Source of the DNA: Actinomycetes bacterium
GTDB taxonomy: Bacteria; Actinomycetota; Actinomycetes; Actinomycetales; Cellulomonadaceae
NCBI GenBank assembly: GCA_023430425.1
Contig: JAEZAR010000076.1
Span: 1 to 5,465 of the forward strand
DNA: 5,465 bases
Direction: 5' to 3'
Shown: positions 4,862 to 5,465 of the stretch, piece after piece
How positions within the stretch are numbered: the first letter of the stretch is position 1
Layout of the letters: each line of letters begins with the position of its first letter
Position numbers and translations under genes: made by a program
Notes under the pieces: generated by a model
The model's database searches: none
Told to the model about the DNA's origin: nothing
Seen by the model: only the letters and a program-made list of their open reading frames with translations

Positions 4862-5465
4862 TCAGCCGGCGTGACCGGCCTGGGCCACGACGGCGGCGGC
4901 CACCGTGCCCGGATGCCGCTCGGGCAGCCAGTGGCCCCCCTCGACGGGGATCGCGACGAAGGGCGCGTGCACCCAGGCGCGCGCCCCACGGATGCTCGCG
5001 GGCGCCACGAAGGGGTCGGTCAGGCCGTGCACGAGGATCGTCGGGACCCTCACCGGCGGCAGGTCGCCCCACCCGCCGCCGGGGATGCCCCGGTACCAGC
5101 CGAGCGCGCCGGTGAGCGCGCCCGGCGCGAGCATGCGGCGCGTGTAGTGCGCGGCGCGGGTCTCGTCGAGCCCCGTCCGGGCGAGAGAGGCGCGCAGGCG
5201 TGCGCCGTCGTCGGCGAGCAGCGCGCTCTCGGGGAGGCGGGGAACCTGGAAGAAGGCGATGTACGTGGAGCGCACGGCCTGGGAGCTCTGCCACGCGGCG
5301 CGGGAGACGGCCCGCGGGTGCGGCACGGACAGGGCGGTCAGCGAGATGGTCCGCTCGGGGTGGCGTGCCGCGAACGCCCAGGCCGCGCCGGCCCCCCAGT
5401 CGTGCCCGACGACGTGGGCGCGCGCGACCCCGGCGGCGTCGAGGAGCGCGGTGACGTCGGCGACC
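4862..5465 (-). CDS. Epoxide-hydrolase-like alpha/beta hydrolase, C-terminal part (runs off right edge)
   Basis: The last 200 residues are visible; the N-terminus, including the HGxP oxyanion motif, lies beyond position 5465. The nucleophile elbow is VVGHDWGAG (visible residues 18-26), with Asp22 (codon at 5401-5399) in place of the Ser of esterases. An aspartate in GHDWG is typical of epoxide hydrolases and haloalkane dehalogenases, which form an alkyl-enzyme ester that water then hydrolyses. A cap segment follows with GWYRG (Tyr124), a candidate epoxide-oxygen ligand, then ILVHGLTDPFV (Asp150, probable charge-relay acid) and EGGHWLPERHP (His178, general base). The GGHW-x-x-E-x-P end favours epoxide hydrolase over dehalogenase. 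A shorter start at GTG 5326 would lack the nucleophile and is rejected. It is convergent with the oxidase, so membership of the same pathway is not indicated by operon structure. Confidence 0.85.
   Translation of the reverse strand, partial: VADVTALLDAAGVARAHVVGHDWGAGAAWAFAARHPERTISLTALSVPHPRAVSRAAWQSSQAVRSTYIAFFQVPRLPESALLADDGARLRASLARTGLDETRAAHYTRRMLAPGALTGALGWYRGIPGGGWGDLPPVRVPTILVHGLTDPFVAPASIRGARAWVHAPFVAIPVEGGHWLPERHPGTVAAAVVAQAGHAG

Noticed and set aside
2286..5294. A 1002-codon open frame on the minus strand opposite tetR, the oxidase and part of the hydrolase
   Set aside because: It is rich in Arg, Gly, Pro and Leu with no recognisable domain, crosses several genes with clear family motifs in other frames, and is what extreme third-position GC produces on the opposite strand.

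Overview
The window is very GC-rich, with the strong G/C third-position bias of a high-GC actinomycete. The gene content and protein style suggest a Micrococcales-type actinobacterium (Cellulomonas / Cellulosimicrobium / Promicromonosporaceae-like), although the genus is only a guess. It holds four complete or partial fatty-acid catabolism genes arranged around one divergent promoter region, plus the 3' part of an unrelated-looking alpha/beta hydrolase.

Left arm (minus strand, 1701 down to 1): a FadI/FadA2-type thiolase is followed, through a 4-nt GTGA overlap, by the first 105 codons of a two-domain FabG4-type 3-oxoacyl reductase that runs off the left edge. This order matches the fabG4-fadA2 pair of Mycobacterium tuberculosis (Rv0242c-Rv0243), as I remember it.

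Centre (1702-1803): a 102-bp divergent intergenic region. It contains a long imperfect dyad that covers a candidate extended -10 for the rightward transcript and a TANNNT box for the leftward transcript, and a second, different dyad nearer the thiolase. The rightward transcript is probably leaderless.

Right arm (plus strand, 1804-4736): a TetR-family regulator with a 50-residue low-complexity leader, then, through a 4-nt ATGA overlap, an acyl-CoA oxidase of the plant ACX2 / peroxisomal ACOX type. Its C-terminus carries a pentapeptide repeat encoded by a 15-bp minisatellite, and this DNA repeat continues past the stop codon.

Right edge (minus strand, 5465-4862): the C-terminal 200 residues of an epoxide-hydrolase-like alpha/beta hydrolase, convergent with the oxidase.

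Taken together, oxidase (first step), thiolase (last step) and FabG4 (3-oxo/3-hydroxyacyl interconversion) make most of a beta-oxidation cycle in which the first step would produce H2O2 instead of reducing an electron-transfer flavoprotein. The TetR protein is the obvious candidate repressor of both arms. No RNA genes, mobile elements or CRISPR arrays were seen.
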